This document shows, one piece after another, positions 6,088-6,587 of a stretch of 6,587 nucleotides of DNA. Source of the DNA: a candidate division Zixibacteria bacterium SM23_81. Lineage in GTDB: Bacteria > SM23-81. A program made the position numbers and the translations under genes. A model generated the notes under the pieces. It had not been told where the DNA came from, did not search any database, and was given only the letters and a program-made list of their open reading frames with translations. Positions within the stretch are counted from its first letter, which is position 1. Each line of letters starts with the position of its first letter. The DNA lies in contig LJUY01000084.1 in assembly GCA_001304015.1 (NCBI GenBank), forward strand, positions 1-6,587, written 5' to 3'.

Positions 6088-6587
6088 TCACTGCTGGAAG
6101 GCGATCTCCTCCAGGCCGAAGACAGGACCATCCGTGCAGACTCGGCGATATCTTCGCCCTTTGCCGCGGAAACGACAAGCAACGACGCAACCCAGACATG
6201 CTCCCACACCACAGGCCATCTGCTGTTCCATGGAAATTTGGCCGAGAATCCCGAATTTACGCGCCAGGGAGGACACCTGGGACAACATGGGCTCGGGCCC
6301 AGCAGAACAGACAAACGTGGAATGAGGACCGAAACTCTCCTGGAGCAAGAATTTCTCCAACAATTGAGTGACCAGGCCAGGGAAGCCCTCGCTGCCGTCG
6401 TCAGTGGAGGTCATCAGATGGACGCCCAGGTTCCTTAATTGTAGACGACAGAGAAGCTGCGCTTGCGTCCTGGCCCCCAGCAGAAAATGCAAGGGCATCC
6501 CTCTCTGAATGAGGCTTTCAGCCAGAAAAAAAAGGGGGGCTACCCCTATACCACCAGCCACCACCAGGGTGGTGCGGGTTCTCGGGG
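6088..6587 (-). CDS. pyrK: Dihydroorotate dehydrogenase B, electron-transfer subunit (5' end outside window)
   Basis: PyrK carries FAD and a 2Fe-2S cluster and passes electrons from PyrD to NAD+. The frame is open from the window edge to TGA at 6090-6088; 165 residues are visible, about the C-terminal two-thirds of a protein near 255. The NAD-binding start VVAGGIGVAPL is at about 6564-6532, and the AGPEPML motif follows at about 6303-6283. The cluster site has four Cys in C-x4-C-x2-C-x16-C spacing at codons 6213, 6198, 6189 and 6138, ending in the typical CTDGPVF. The FAD-binding beta-barrel is upstream of the window. The usual Cys of the CGP nucleotide-binding motif is replaced by Ala here (SAGPEP), a known type of variation. 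The 2Fe-2S arrangement separates it from general ferredoxin reductases. Normally pyrD follows directly; here a zinc operon does. Confidence 0.93.
   Translation of the reverse strand, partial: PRTRTTLVVAGGIGVAPLFFLAESLIQRGMPLHFLLGARTQAQLLCRLQLRNLGVHLMTSTDDGSEGFPGLVTQLLEKFLLQESFGPHSTFVCSAGPEPMLSQVSSLARKFGILGQISMEQQMACGVGACLGCVVACRFRGKGRRYRRVCTDGPVFGLEEIAFQQ

Noticed and set aside
5778-6314. 178-codon minus-strand frame bridging pyrK and znuA
   Set aside because: It overlaps both real genes in another frame and covers the znuA promoter. The translation is rich in Ser, Pro, Arg and Trp without any motif.

Overview
The window holds nine protein genes, all on the minus strand, so transcription runs from high to low coordinates. 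In that order they are pyrK (5' end cut by the window edge), znuA, znuC, znuB, a SAM-dependent methyltransferase, pyrD, rlpA, a small four-helix-bundle gene and pyrF (3' end cut). I see no rRNA, tRNA, CRISPR array, transposase or integrase. No gene-free stretch exceeds 300 bases. The longest are 224 bases between pyrK and znuA and 207 bases between znuB and the methyltransferase gene, and each holds a near-consensus promoter.

The organism looks like a free-living bacterium of moderate to fairly high GC. An RlpA-type lipoprotein and a lipoprotein zinc-binding protein fit a cell with a periplasm. It uses a PyrK/PyrD (class 1B) dihydroorotate dehydrogenase and the OMP decarboxylase subfamily found in many non-enterobacterial phyla. 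GTG start codons are common (znuC, znuB, pyrD, rlpA and probably znuA). I cannot assign a phylum from the sequence.

Layout: (1) 6088-6587, the NAD- and 2Fe-2S-binding part of PyrK. (2) 3368-5863, a compact zinc-uptake operon: a lipoprotein receptor, an ATPase and a membrane permease with overlapping reading frames, behind its own TTGACA-17-TAAATT promoter. (3) 2417-3285, a second TTGACA-17-TAAAAT promoter and a methyltransferase gene leading into pyrD at 1452-2384. (4) 932-1357, a minimal RlpA lipoprotein. (5) 494-929, an A+T-rich cassette with a four-helix-bundle (23S rRNA intervening-sequence type) gene between inward-facing arrays of a degenerate 7-bp AATG repeat. (6) 1-490, pyrF.

PyrK, PyrD and PyrF belong to one pathway: PyrD and PyrK together oxidise dihydroorotate to orotate, and PyrF makes UMP at the last step. 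The zinc genes and the methyltransferase gene separate the two subunits of one enzyme. The cassette fills almost exactly the gap between the rlpA stop and the pyrF start. Removing it on paper brings a GGGAGGAG at the end of rlpA about 10 nt upstream of the pyrF ATG, which suggests insertion between a ribosome-binding site and its start codon. This is the most interesting structure in the window.
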